Source: an uncultured beta proteobacterium (GTDB lineage Bacteria; Pseudomonadota; Gammaproteobacteria; Burkholderiales; Burkholderiaceae_C). From it: a stretch of 48,456 nt of DNA. The stretch lies in the NCBI GenBank assembly GCA_903832285.1, contig CAILAY010000185.1, forward strand, positions 1 to 48,456, written 5' to 3'. Made by a program: the position numbers and the translations under genes. Positions 35,849 to 45,244 of the stretch are shown here, piece after piece. Within the stretch, counting starts at the first letter, position 1. Each line of letters begins with the position of its first letter. Below the pieces are notes generated by a model. It made no database searches. It saw nothing but the letters and a program-made list of their open reading frames with translations, and was not told the origin of the DNA.

Positions 35849-36652
35849 ATGAATTCGACTTCAATCACGGAAAGCGCGCGCCAGGTGATCGTATGGTTTG
35901 TTGCAGCGGCCGCGCTGCTGCTGGGTATGGGGCCGGTGCACGCTGCCGACGAGACGGCAGCGCAGGACGCCAGCGCCAGCACGACCGAACGCCTGCAAGT
36001 TACCGACCCCTACATTGAGTTGCACACCGGTCCCGGTCGCGGTTTTCCGGTATTTTTCGTGGCACAGCGCAATCACTGGATCGCGATCGAATTGCGCCAC
36101 ACCGACTGGTACCGTGTCCGCACTGAGGGCGGTCAGGTGGGTTGGGTTCAGCGCGAGCAACTGCGCACCACGCTTGCCGCCGCAGGCGAGACAAAACCGT
36201 TTCGCGACCTGCTGCTGGACGACTACCTGAGCCGACGCGTACAACTGGGCGCTGCCTGGGGACACTTCAATGGCGAGCCCATGCTCAAGCTCTGGAGCAG
36301 CTACCGGATGTCGGACACGCTCAGCGTCGAAGGCACGCTGGGCCAGGTTCAAGGCGCGTTTTCCGGCACCAGCCTCTGGCACGTCAACCTGGTGTCCGAG
36401 CCCTGGTCGGACCGTCGCCTGTCGCCCTTCGCCAGTGTCGGTGTGGGCAAGTTGAAGAACATGCCCAATGCCAGTCTTGTGAGCGCGAGCGTGACCAACG
36501 CCAACATGGCAAACGCCAGTCTGGGCGTGCGCTACTACCTGAGCGAGCGCTTCGTGCTGCGTTCCGACTACACGGTGTACACGGCCTTCGTCTCCGACAC
36601 CCATTCTTCGGCCTACCGCGCATTCACGGCCGGTCTTTCGTTCTTCTTCTAG
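35849..36652 (+). CDS. SH3-domain outer-membrane beta-barrel protein
   Basis: A 267-residue exported protein (signal to about residue 32, VHA-AD). Residues ~48-105 form a bacterial SH3 domain (YIELHTGPGRGFPVFF, WYRVRTEGGQVGWV), likely peptidoglycan-binding. From ~120 the sequence alternates as beta-strands and ends in Phe-Phe-Phe, the Bam-type terminal signature. It could tie the outer membrane to murein. It starts 11 bp after the preceding gene. Confidence 0.78.
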   Translation: MNSTSITESARQVIVWFVAAAALLLGMGPVHAADETAAQDASASTTERLQVTDPYIELHTGPGRGFPVFFVAQRNHWIAIELRHTDWYRVRTEGGQVGWVQREQLRTTLAAAGETKPFRDLLLDDYLSRRVQLGAAWGHFNGEPMLKLWSSYRMSDTLSVEGTLGQVQGAFSGTSLWHVNLVSEPWSDRRLSPFASVGVGKLKNMPNASLVSASVTNANMANASLGVRYYLSERFVLRSDYTVYTAFVSDTHSSAYRAFTAGLSFFF

Positions 36653-36673
36653 CTTTCACGCAAGCACTTCATC

Positions 36674-37336
36674 ATGAACACAATCCACCTGCCCCGCGCC
36701 ATCCTGTTGACTGCGCTTTTTGCGTCCTGCTTCAGCGCTGTAGCCGCCGATGCGTCCGCCCCGACCAGCCCGCCAGTCGCGACCGATCAGGTCGTGTTGC
36801 CGCAGGTGGACCGGCGTGACGTACGCGCGCCGCGCTTCCCCTCGAACGACTTCGAGATCGGCGTTTTTGGCGGCAGTTACTCGACCCAGAACTTCGGCTC
36901 CAGCGCGGTCGGTGGGCTGCGCTTTGGCTATCACCTGAACGAAGATTTCTTCGTGGAGGCTGCGCTTGCGCAGACCAAAGTCAGCGACGCCGCGTTCCGC
37001 CAGGTGCTGCCCGGTGGCGTGTTCCCTGGCGCCACCGAAAAGCTCGTCTACTACAACCTCTCCGTTGGCTACAACGTTCTTCCGGGTGAAGTGTTCGTCG
37101 GTTCAAAGAACGCCAAACCCATGGCGTTCTATCTCATCGGGGGCGTCGGCAGCACCTCATTCAACCAGCAGCGCCGCTCGACCTTCAACCTGGGCGCGGG
37201 CTTGCGCGTCTACCTCACTGACCACGTCGCGTTGCAGGTCGACGCCCGCGATCACATGTTCTCGCTCGATCTGCTTGGCAAACGCCAGAGCACGCAAAAC
37301 CCGGAGTTGACTGCGGGAATCACGACCTCGTTCTGA
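36674..37336 (+). CDS. outer-membrane beta-barrel protein
   Basis: A 220-residue exported protein (signal to about residue 25, AVA-AD). The body shows amphipathic strands (FEIGVFGGSYSTQNFG, LRFGYHLNEDFFVEAALAQ, YYNLSVGYNVL, FYLIGGVGSTSF) and ends in Ser-Phe. I associate this type with a barrel family found in Myxococcus motility and related clusters, but that assignment is from memory. It is paired with the previous SH3-barrel gene. Confidence 0.75.
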   Translation: MNTIHLPRAILLTALFASCFSAVAADASAPTSPPVATDQVVLPQVDRRDVRAPRFPSNDFEIGVFGGSYSTQNFGSSAVGGLRFGYHLNEDFFVEAALAQTKVSDAAFRQVLPGGVFPGATEKLVYYNLSVGYNVLPGEVFVGSKNAKPMAFYLIGGVGSTSFNQQRRSTFNLGAGLRVYLTDHVALQVDARDHMFSLDLLGKRQSTQNPELTAGITTSF

Positions 37337-37342
37337 CACACC

Positions 37343-37882
37343 ATGCCCGACATGAATCTCTCACAGTTGAATTCGTTCAGTCCCTCGCGGCGCGGCATCC
37401 TGCGCCAGGCTGCGACCGGCCTGTTGCTGCTGGGCGGCGGCGCGGCGCTGAGTGCGACCGCACCCTCGTCGCCGGCGCCCGACTTCACCCTGCGTAGCGC
37501 CAATGGGCCCAACCTGCGGCTGCAGGAACAACGCGGGCGCGTGGTGATGGTGAATTTCTGGGCCACCTGGTGCGGTCCGTGCCGCGAGGAAATGCCGCAA
37601 CTGAACAAGCTCTACGCGAAATACCGCGCGTCCGGCTTCGTGCTGCTCGGTGTCAACGTGGACGACGACGCGCGCCATGCGACCGATGTGGCGGCCAGGA
37701 TGGGCGTGACTTTTCCGGTGCTGCTGGACACCGACAAGACCGTCAGTCGCCTGTACGACGTGAGCACCATGCCGTCGACCCTGCTGATCGATCGCGACGG
37801 CCGGGTGCGCTACCTGCACCGCGGCTACCACGCCGGCTATGAGGAAGATTACGACCGCCAAATCAGGGAACTGTTGCGATGA
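37343..37882 (+). CDS. TlpA-like thiol-disulfide oxidoreductase
   Basis: A 179-residue thioredoxin-fold protein with active site WCGPC (C77, C80) and cis-Pro region STMPSTLLIDRDG. The N-terminus has a twin-arginine-like SRRGIL followed by a hydrophobic run, so it may be exported folded by Tat or anchored to the inner membrane. TlpA-type proteins keep cysteines reduced for haem attachment; CxnCH lipoproteins lie in the same operon. Its stop overlaps the DUF4266 start (ATGA). Confidence 0.88.
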   Translation: MPDMNLSQLNSFSPSRRGILRQAATGLLLLGGGAALSATAPSSPAPDFTLRSANGPNLRLQEQRGRVVMVNFWATWCGPCREEMPQLNKLYAKYRASGFVLLGVNVDDDARHATDVAARMGVTFPVLLDTDKTVSRLYDVSTMPSTLLIDRDGRVRYLHRGYHAGYEEDYDRQIRELLR

Positions 37883-38106
37883 AAACCAGCGTCAAGTTGA
37901 CAACCTGCGTGCTGGCTGCGGCGCTGCTCCCGGCCTGCGCGATCCAGCCCTGGGTCAAACCCTATGAGCGCGAGCACCTGGCCGACCCGGTCATGAATGC
38001 CGCGCGCAATTCACTCGCGCAAAGGGACATCGAACACGCGCGCGAAGTGCGCGAAGGTGCGCGCGGCGCCACCGGCGTACAAGGAGGCGGCTGTGGTTGC
38101 AACTAG
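37879..38106 (+). CDS. DUF4266 small lipoprotein
   Basis: A 75-residue lipoprotein with lipobox LPAC (Cys20) and the DUF4266 core WVKPYEREHLADPVM, EHAREVREGARGATG and the terminal GGGCGCN. The conserved RGATG (Thr65) resembles the [ST]GA[ST] motif modified by ApbE enzymes. It overlaps tlpA by four bases and the DUF3570 gene by 14. DUF4266-DUF3570 pairs are recurrent; function unknown. Confidence 0.85.
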   Translation: MKTSVKLTTCVLAAALLPACAIQPWVKPYEREHLADPVMNAARNSLAQRDIEHAREVREGARGATGVQGGGCGCN

Positions 38107-39217
38107 AAATCGAAACGAAGGCAAATTCGGCCGCATTGTCCAGAGGCTGCTGGCGCTGCTGGGCGGCGTGCTAGCGGCCCATGGCGCGCGCGCCGTGGAT
38201 TTACCCCAGGACCAGGCCGAAGTCCTGTACCACTCCTATAACGGCGGCGGTGTTGTGGCCAACGGCCCGGCATTGCTGGTGCGCAAGCGCGTGGCCGACT
38301 CGGTGTCCCTGTCGGCGAGCTATTACGTCGACGCGGTCAGCAACGCGTCCATCGACGTGGTCACGACCGCCAGCCCCTACCGCGAAAAGCGCAACGAATA
38401 CACGTTGGGCGCCGACTACGTTTACCGCGACTCACTGATCTCGCTGTCCACTTCCAGCAGTCAAGAGCCCGACTACACGGCGAATCGCGTCGGCCTGGAC
38501 ATCAGCCAGGAAACCTTCGGCGGCATGACGACCGTGAGCATGGGTTTTACCAGCGGCGTGGACAGTGTGCGCAAGCACAATGCGCCAGAGTTCTCCGACA
38601 GCGCAAGGCATTGGCAGTACCGCGTGGGCGTGTCACAGATCCTGAGCAAACAGTGGGTCGCCAGCGCCAACTTCGAGGCTCTTTCGGACGCGGGTTTTCT
38701 GGGCAGCCCCTATCGCGTGGCGCGTGTCTTCGGATCCGCAGTGGCCGAACGTGACCCCCGCACCCGTTCGGCGCGAGCCGCCAGATTCGGTATCGTCGGC
38801 GACCTGGGGTCGGACGATGCCATGCACGCGGACTACCGCTACTACTGGGACACGTGGGGCATCAAGGCGCACACGGTCGAACTGGGCTACAGCCGCTACT
38901 TCGGCGACAAAAAGTGGCTGGCCGACGGCTTCCTGCGCTACTACAAGCAACAGCGCGCGCTGTTCTACAGCGACAACGAGCAGGCACAGACGAGCTACGT
39001 GTCACGCAACCGTCAACTGGGCAGCTTCACCAGCCCCAGTCTGGGTTCGACCATCACCTACGGACTGCGAAAGCTGCCGGGACGCTACGACGCGCAGCTC
39101 AGTGGCAGCTACCAGTATGTTCATTTCAACTACAGCGATTTCACCGACATCCGCACCGGCAAGCTTTACGCCTACAACGCCAGCGTGCTGCAGCTGTATC
39201 TGACCGCCACCTTCTAG
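38093..39217 (+). CDS. DUF3570 outer-membrane beta-barrel protein
   Basis: A 374-residue exported barrel. The GTG start at 38093 is preceded at five bases by a perfect AAGGAGG (38081-38087); earlier in-frame starts would have no signal peptide. The signal is QRLLALLGGVLAAHG to about residue 35. The barrel has the DUF3570 features EVLYHSYNGGGV and many Tyr/Arg-rich strands (ASYYVDAVSNAS, YRYYWDTWGIKAHTVELGY), ending LQLYLTATF with terminal Phe. It probably forms an outer-membrane channel or sheath for the DUF4266 lipoprotein. Confidence 0.85.
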   Translation: MVATRNRNEGKFGRIVQRLLALLGGVLAAHGARAVDLPQDQAEVLYHSYNGGGVVANGPALLVRKRVADSVSLSASYYVDAVSNASIDVVTTASPYREKRNEYTLGADYVYRDSLISLSTSSSQEPDYTANRVGLDISQETFGGMTTVSMGFTSGVDSVRKHNAPEFSDSARHWQYRVGVSQILSKQWVASANFEALSDAGFLGSPYRVARVFGSAVAERDPRTRSARAARFGIVGDLGSDDAMHADYRYYWDTWGIKAHTVELGYSRYFGDKKWLADGFLRYYKQQRALFYSDNEQAQTSYVSRNRQLGSFTSPSLGSTITYGLRKLPGRYDAQLSGSYQYVHFNYSDFTDIRTGKLYAYNASVLQLYLTATF

Positions 39218-39229
39218 AGAGTTCGAACC

Positions 39230-39823
39230 ATGTTCAATCGATACGGGATTTTGCTGGCCGGCGCGTTGCTCACGGGTTGCATCGACGCCGCCTGGGGCGC
39301 TGACGCCACCAGCCCTGCGCTTTCGTCACCAGCGGTTTCGGCGTCTGCACCTTTGCCCGTGGACAATGCGGCCGCTGCGGCGCCGCTGGACAGCCGGATA
39401 CAGGACGTCAAAAGCGAGGTGATCAAACTCAATCGGGATCTGCTGGTGCTCGAAGAAGAGCTGCTGTTTCCGGCAAACACGCAGGTGGCCGTTTTCGTCT
39501 CGATGGACGTGGGCAAACTGTTCGAACTGGATTCGGTGCAGGTCAGTCTCGACGACAAGCTGGTGGCGAGCTACCTCTACACACCGCTGGAAGTACAGGC
39601 CCTGCACCGCGGCGGCGTGCAACGCATCTATCTGGGCAACCTGCGCACCGGCGACCATGAGCTGGTGGCCTTCTTCACTGGCAAGGGCCCGCATGACCGC
39701 GACTACAAGCGTGGCGCGACGGTGAGGTTCGACAAGGACACCCAGGCCAAATTCATCGAGCTGCGCATTCAGGATTCGCTGGCCAAATTGCAGCCCGAGT
39801 TCGACGTCAAGCTCTGGCAGTAA
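39230..39823 (+). CDS. exported hypothetical protein
   Basis: A 197-residue protein with a signal and possible lipobox LLTGC (Cys17); signal peptidase I cleavage at AWGAD is an alternative. A short coiled-coil region (SRIQDVKSEVIKLNRDLLVL, about 52-75) is followed by a beta-rich domain with VAVFVSMDVGKLFELDSVQV. No DNA-binding domain is seen. Its place between the DUF3570 gene and the TPR genes (gaps of 12 and 6 bp) suggests a periplasmic component of the machine. Confidence 0.7.
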   Translation: MFNRYGILLAGALLTGCIDAAWGADATSPALSSPAVSASAPLPVDNAAAAAPLDSRIQDVKSEVIKLNRDLLVLEEELLFPANTQVAVFVSMDVGKLFELDSVQVSLDDKLVASYLYTPLEVQALHRGGVQRIYLGNLRTGDHELVAFFTGKGPHDRDYKRGATVRFDKDTQAKFIELRIQDSLAKLQPEFDVKLWQ

Positions 39824-39829
39824 CTGCGC

Positions 39830-41713
39830 ATGAGCTTGATCCGATTCGTTCGCGTGAAGCTGCGCCGCTGCGCGTTCGCGGCGGCAGCGACCCTGGCGCT
39901 CGTCGGCGCCGCCACAGCCGACGAACCCTTGCGCGAAGTACGGGATCCGCACTACGGCGACACGCTGTTTCATTTCTTCCAGGACCACTATTTCACCGCA
40001 CTCACGACGCTGATGGTGTCACAACATTTCGACCTGGTGACGCACCATGCGGATGAGGCCGAGGTGCTGCGCGGCGGCCTGCTTTTGTCCTATGGCTTGC
40101 AGCGCGAGGCCGGCGCCATTTTCGAAAAACTGATCACCCAGGGCGCGTCTCCTGCCGTGCGCGATCGCGCCTGGTACTACCTGGCCAAGATCGCCTATCA
40201 GCGCGGCTACCTCGATCAGGCTTCGGACGCAATAGCCCGTATCCAGGGCGCTCTGCCGCAGCCGCTGCAGGAGGACCGCGTGCTGCTGCAGGCGAATGTG
40301 CTGATGGCGCGTGCCGATTACAGCGGCGCTGCCAGGCTGCTTGAAGGCGTGGACGAAAAGGCCACCGCAGCGCGCTTTGCGCGCTTCAACCTGGGTGTGG
40401 CGCTGATCAAGGCCGGGGACGCGGTACGCGGCACCGACGTGCTCAACAAATTGGGCCAGACCGGCGCCGAAGACGAGGAGTTGCGCAGCCTGCGCGACCG
40501 CGCCAATGTGGCCTTGGGCTTCGCTGCATTGAGCGAAAAGCAGCCGCTGGCGGCGCGTGCTTTCCTGGAACGCGTGCGTCTGAAGGGCCTGCAGGCGAAC
40601 AAGGCGCTGCTCGGTCTGGGTTGGTCCAGCGCGGCGCTGAACGAGCCCCGACAAGCGCTTGTTCCATGGACCGAGCTGGCGCAGCGCAGCAGCAGCGACT
40701 CGGCCGCACTCGAGGCGCAAATCGCCCTGCCCTATGCCTGGGCAGAGATGGGCGAATTCGGCCAGGCGCTGGAGCGTTACCAGTGGGCGATCCATGCGTT
40801 TGAGCTTGAAGATGTCGCACTCGACGAATCCATCACGGCGATCCGCTCCGGCACCCTGGTCGACAGTTTGATCGCGCGCAACCCGGGCGAAGAGATGGGT
40901 TGGTTCTGGAACCTGCACGAGCTGCCTGCCGTGCCACACCCGGATCATTTGTTGACCGTGATGGCGCAGCACGAATTTCAGGAGGCCCTGAAGAACTACC
41001 GCGACTTGCGCTTTCTAGCGCGCAACCTCGATGCGTGGCGCGAAAAACTCTCCATCTTCAGCGATATGCTCGCCACCCGGCGCAAGGCCTATGCCGAACG
41101 CCTGCCGAGAGTGCGCGCGCAAGTCAATCAGACCGCCATTGCCACCCTGAGTCAGCGCCGCGACCGCGTCGCCACGGAAGTCGCCCAAGGCGTGGAGGCA
41201 TCCGACCCCGCCACCTTCGCAGATGCGCGTCAACTCGATTTGCTGCAACGTGTTGCGAGCGCGCAGGCCACGCTGGCCGGTCCCGATCCCGAACTGGTGC
41301 AGTACCGCGAGCGTCTGCGGCTCGCCACTGGAGCCCTTACCTGGCAACTCGCGCAGGACTATCCGCAGCGCATCTGGAGTGCGCAGAAGGAACTCCAGAC
41401 CATGGACGCGCAGTTACTCCAGGCCCAGCAGCGTGACGCCGCCCTGGCGCGGGCACAGCGCGACGAGCCCGCACGCTTTGACGCCTTCGAACACCGCATC
41501 GCAGCACTCGATCCCCTGCTGCAGTCCATGACGGCGAACGTGTCTGCACTGGCCAAGGAACAACAGGAAGCCGTGCAGAACCTGGCCGTGGCCGAGTTGC
41601 GGCAGCAAAAGGAGCGCCTCGCGGCCTACTCGGCGCAGGCACGTTTCGCCGTCGCGCAGTTGTACGACCGAGCCAGCGGCAAACCGGAGGCACCGCATGC
41701 TGTTGCTCCGTAG
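39830..41713 (+). CDS. periplasmic TPR and coiled-coil protein
   Basis: A 627-residue exported protein (signal to about residue 30, ATA-DE). Residues ~35-330 contain TPR-like helical pairs (AWYYLAKIAYQRGYLDQASD, FNLGVALIKAGDA, LLGLGWSSAALNEPRQAL). The C-terminal ~250 residues are helical and rich in Glu/Gln/Arg/Ala, likely coiled coil. Its stop overlaps the next start by 17 bases. I see it as a scaffold in the periplasm, analogous to TPR Glt proteins of Myxococcus; that relation is inference. Confidence 0.75.
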   Translation: MSLIRFVRVKLRRCAFAAAATLALVGAATADEPLREVRDPHYGDTLFHFFQDHYFTALTTLMVSQHFDLVTHHADEAEVLRGGLLLSYGLQREAGAIFEKLITQGASPAVRDRAWYYLAKIAYQRGYLDQASDAIARIQGALPQPLQEDRVLLQANVLMARADYSGAARLLEGVDEKATAARFARFNLGVALIKAGDAVRGTDVLNKLGQTGAEDEELRSLRDRANVALGFAALSEKQPLAARAFLERVRLKGLQANKALLGLGWSSAALNEPRQALVPWTELAQRSSSDSAALEAQIALPYAWAEMGEFGQALERYQWAIHAFELEDVALDESITAIRSGTLVDSLIARNPGEEMGWFWNLHELPAVPHPDHLLTVMAQHEFQEALKNYRDLRFLARNLDAWREKLSIFSDMLATRRKAYAERLPRVRAQVNQTAIATLSQRRDRVATEVAQGVEASDPATFADARQLDLLQRVASAQATLAGPDPELVQYRERLRLATGALTWQLAQDYPQRIWSAQKELQTMDAQLLQAQQRDAALARAQRDEPARFDAFEHRIAALDPLLQSMTANVSALAKEQQEAVQNLAVAELRQQKERLAAYSAQARFAVAQLYDRASGKPEAPHAVAP

Positions 41714-44700
41714 CGCCACGCTGGCGACCTTGTGCCTGCTCACGGCCTGCGCCAGCCATCGGGGGTCGACCGACAACGAGCCCACGCTGGCCAGCCTCAC
41801 GGGTCGCCGGCTTGCACCCGGGACCGAGGCCCCCGTGCGCGCCGACGAAGCGCAGGCAATAGCGGCCTACACCCGCTTTCTCGAGATCGCGCCGCAGGCA
41901 CCGCAGCGCCCCGAAGCGATGCGCCGCATCGGCGATCTCGAAATGGATCTGGCCGACAAGCGCGCGGGCACGGGCGAGGGGTTGCAGGCCGCAGACTACC
42001 GCACCGCCATCAATCGCTACCAGGACTTTCTCAAGACCTATCCCACGCATCCAGCCAACGACCGGGTGCTGTATCAACTGGCGCGCGCCTACGATCAGGG
42101 CGGCGATTTGGAGCTCGCACTCAAGACGCTCGACCGCCTTGTGAAGGAGTACCCCGCCACGCCCCTGCGCGACGAGGCGCAGTTTCGCCGCGGCGAGCTG
42201 CTATTCGCAGGGCGCGACTACGCCAGTTCTGAAAGAGCCTATGCCACCGTCATGGCGTCCGGCGTGGCTGGCCCCTACTACGATCGCGCCCTGTACATGC
42301 ACGGCTGGTCGCAGTTCAAACAGGGCCGGATGGATGACGCCCTGCATTCATTCTTCGGTGTGCTGGACCTGAAGCTGGGCCGGCGCGACGACGACCGCCC
42401 GCTGGAACAATTGGCGGATTTGACACGCGCCGACCGCGAGTTGCTCGAGGACACATTTCGCGTCACCAGCCTGAGCCTGGCCAACCTGCAGGGTGCAGAG
42501 TCCATTCCCGCTTACATCGACTCGTCCCAGCGCCGCGTCTACCAATTTCGGGTTTACGAGCAGCTCGGCGAGCTCTACCTCAAGCAGGAGCGGATCAAGG
42601 ACACGGCCGATACGCTCGGTCTGTTTGCGCGGCGCGACCCGCTGCACCCGCAGGCGCCGATATTGCAGGCGCGCGTGATCGCGATCTACGAGCAAAACGG
42701 CTTTCCCCAGCTCGCACTCGCCGCCAAAAAAGAGTACGTCGCGCACTACGGCAGTACGGGCGAATTCCGGCGCACCAATCCACAGGGCTGGCAGGCGACA
42801 CAGCCGCTGGTGAAGACCCACTTGGCCGAGCTGGCGCGCTACTACCACGCCAGCGCACAGCAAAGCAAGAACACAGCCGACTATCAGGAGGCGGTGCACT
42901 GGTATCGCAGTTACCTGGAAGAATTTCCGAAGGATCCCCAGGCCGCGCAAAACAACTTCCTGCTGGCTGAATTGCTGTTCGAAGACGCACGCTATGAAGA
43001 AGCCACCGTTGAATACAACAAGACGGCCTACCAGTACCCGGCCCATGCCCGCAGTGCCGACGCCGGCTACGCCGCCCTGCTCAGTCTGGCGCAACAGCGC
43101 AAGCAGCCCCAAACCGACGCGGCGGCGCTGCAGCGTGCCGGCGTTGACGGCGCGCTGCTCTTCGCCAAGACCTTCCCCGGCGACGCGCGCGAGGCATCAG
43201 TGTTGGCCGATGCCGCCGACACGCTCTACCGTCTGCACGAGAGCGAACAAGCCAGCGCGGTGGCGCAGCAGTTGCTGGACCTGCCAACGCGCGCCACCGA
43301 TGCCCAGCGCCGCGTCGCCTGGACCGTGATCGCGCATGTGGCGTTCGAGCGCGGCGCCTTTGATCGCTCTGAAGCCGCCTACACCGAAGTGCTGCAGCTC
43401 ACGCCGCAGGCCGACGCGGCGCGCAATGAACTGGTGGAACGTCAGGCCGCGTCGATCTACAAACAGGGCGAGCAATTCCGCGCTGCAGGCAAGTTGCCTG
43501 AGGCCGTAGCCTTCTTCCAGCGCGTGGCCAGCGTGGCGCCGCAGTCGTCAATTCGTGCCAGCGCCCAGTACGACGCCGCTGCAGCCCTGCTGGCACTCAA
43601 GGACTGGGCCGGTGCCGCGCGCTCGCTGGAAGATTTCCGTCAGCGCTTCCCCGGTCATGCACTGCAAGCCGAGCTTGGACCCAAGCTCGCGTTGGCTTAT
43701 ACAGAGCAGGGCCAATGGGCCGCCGCTGCGACCGAGTTGGAGCGTATCGCCGCGAACGCCAAGGACCTGACGATAGCCCGCGACGCGCTCTGGCAGGCCG
43801 CCGAGTTCCATGACAAGGCCGGCTCACGCGGCACGGCACAAAAGACTTATGAGCGCTATCTTTTGCTCAATCCAAAGCCCTTGACACCCGCACTGGAGGC
43901 GCGATACCGGCTGGCGCGCATCGCCAGAGACAACGGCAATGCGGCGCGCGAACTGGCGCTGATGAAGGAGATTTTCGACGGCGATCAAAACGGTGGTGCC
44001 GAGCGCAGCGATCGCAGCCGCTATCTGGGCGCCAATGCCGCACTCGCGCTGGCGGAACCGGTGGCACAGGCCTACCGCAAGATCGCACTCAAGGAACCGC
44101 TGCAAAAGCAGCTCAAGCTCAAGAAGGCCAAGATGCAGGAAACGCTCAAAGCCTTTGCCGTGGCGAGCGACTACGGCGTGGCCGATGTCGTCACAGCCGC
44201 CACTTTCCAGAGCGCCACGGTGTATCGCGATTTCGGCAAAGCCCTGATGACTTCAGAGCGCCCGAAGAAGCTGAAAAAACTGGAGCTGGAGCAGTACAAC
44301 GTGATGCTGGAAGAACAGGCCTTTCCGTTTGAGGAAAAAGCCACCGAGCTGCACCAGCTGAACGCCCGCCTTGCCACCCAGGGTATTTACGACACCTGGG
44401 TCCAGAGCAGCTTCGAAGCCTTGCGCGAGTTGCTGCCGGTGCGCTACGGCAAGAGCGAGCGCGTCGATGACGGTGGACGCTCGCCGACACTGGCCGAACT
44501 TGAAAAAACCGCGGAGCAAAGGCCGCAACAGCCTGGTGTGCTGAACCAGCTTGCCGTGGCCTACCGGCGCAATGGCCAGTTCGCCCAGGCGCGCGCTGCC
44601 TACGAACGCGCCCTCGCGCTGGACGCCAACAATGCGGCGACCTACCTGAATTTCGGTGTTCTGAACGACCTCTATCTGGGTCAGGCCAAGGGCGCCCAAG

Positions 44701-44843
44701 AGCAGTTTGAACATTACCTGGCATTGACGCCAGCAGGCGATGCAACAGTTACCAAATGGGTGGCCGAACTCAAGACGCGCAAACCCGAAATCGTGACCAT
44801 CACCGCAGCCAGCAGCAGCGACAGTGCGCAGGGGAAGCCATGA
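41697..44843 (+). CDS. large TPR lipoprotein
   Basis: A 1,048-residue lipoprotein (lipobox LTAC, Cys18) made almost wholly of TPR or Sel1-like repeats: AQAIAAYTRFLEIAP, LYQLARAYDQGGDLELALK, FRRGELLFAGRDYASSERAY, ALAYTEQGQWAAAATELER, LAVAYRRNGQFAQARAAYE. It is probably periplasmic, attached to the inner or outer membrane. The size and position next to exbB-exbD genes recall the long TPR proteins of Myxococcus Agl-Glt clusters. Its stop overlaps the following start (ATGA). Confidence 0.78.
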   Translation: MLLLRSATLATLCLLTACASHRGSTDNEPTLASLTGRRLAPGTEAPVRADEAQAIAAYTRFLEIAPQAPQRPEAMRRIGDLEMDLADKRAGTGEGLQAADYRTAINRYQDFLKTYPTHPANDRVLYQLARAYDQGGDLELALKTLDRLVKEYPATPLRDEAQFRRGELLFAGRDYASSERAYATVMASGVAGPYYDRALYMHGWSQFKQGRMDDALHSFFGVLDLKLGRRDDDRPLEQLADLTRADRELLEDTFRVTSLSLANLQGAESIPAYIDSSQRRVYQFRVYEQLGELYLKQERIKDTADTLGLFARRDPLHPQAPILQARVIAIYEQNGFPQLALAAKKEYVAHYGSTGEFRRTNPQGWQATQPLVKTHLAELARYYHASAQQSKNTADYQEAVHWYRSYLEEFPKDPQAAQNNFLLAELLFEDARYEEATVEYNKTAYQYPAHARSADAGYAALLSLAQQRKQPQTDAAALQRAGVDGALLFAKTFPGDAREASVLADAADTLYRLHESEQASAVAQQLLDLPTRATDAQRRVAWTVIAHVAFERGAFDRSEAAYTEVLQLTPQADAARNELVERQAASIYKQGEQFRAAGKLPEAVAFFQRVASVAPQSSIRASAQYDAAAALLALKDWAGAARSLEDFRQRFPGHALQAELGPKLALAYTEQGQWAAAATELERIAANAKDLTIARDALWQAAEFHDKAGSRGTAQKTYERYLLLNPKPLTPALEARYRLARIARDNGNAARELALMKEIFDGDQNGGAERSDRSRYLGANAALALAEPVAQAYRKIALKEPLQKQLKLKKAKMQETLKAFAVASDYGVADVVTAATFQSATVYRDFGKALMTSERPKKLKKLELEQYNVMLEEQAFPFEEKATELHQLNARLATQGIYDTWVQSSFEALRELLPVRYGKSERVDDGGRSPTLAELEKTAEQRPQQPGVLNQLAVAYRRNGQFAQARAAYERALALDANNAATYLNFGVLNDLYLGQAKGAQEQFEHYLALTPAGDATVTKWVAELKTRKPEIVTITAASSSDSAQGKP

Positions 44844-45202
44844 CAATTGCACGCGTTCTTTCAACTTTCACGTTCATGAGCGCCGCTGTTTTTTGTACGG
44901 CATCAGCACTGGCGCAGGACCATGCCGATGTGGACCGCACGCAGATCATCGGCAACCGCGAACTGCCCAAGGTCCTCTATATCGTGCCCTGGAAGAAACC
45001 CTTGCCCGGCGACCTCGCCGGTCGCCCGCTCATCAGCGTGCTGGACGAGGTGCTGGCGCCCGTCGACCGCGACGTGTTCCGTCGCCAGTTGCAGTACGCC
45101 GCGATATCGAAGTCGCAGTTGGCAAGTCCGTCTGGCCTGCCGGCCGCACCGGCCGTTGCCCCAGCGCAGACAGCGCCCGCAATTCCGACAACGGCCAAAT
45201 AG
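44840..45202 (+). CDS. small periplasmic hypothetical protein
   Basis: A 120-residue protein with signal peptide (ALA-QD, about residue 25), then RTQIIGNRELPKVLYIVPWKKP and PLISVLDEVLAPVDRDVFRRQLQY, and an Ala/Pro-rich tail. It overlaps the TPR gene by four bases. The frame is real rather than the longer overlapping frames here, because it has a signal, in-frame coupling and normal composition. I do not recognise a family. Confidence 0.75.
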   Translation: MTIARVLSTFTFMSAAVFCTASALAQDHADVDRTQIIGNRELPKVLYIVPWKKPLPGDLAGRPLISVLDEVLAPVDRDVFRRQLQYAAISKSQLASPSGLPAAPAVAPAQTAPAIPTTAK

Positions 45203-45244
45203 AAGTTTCAACCCACCCAGCGTTTTTCACCGGAGACACCCAGC

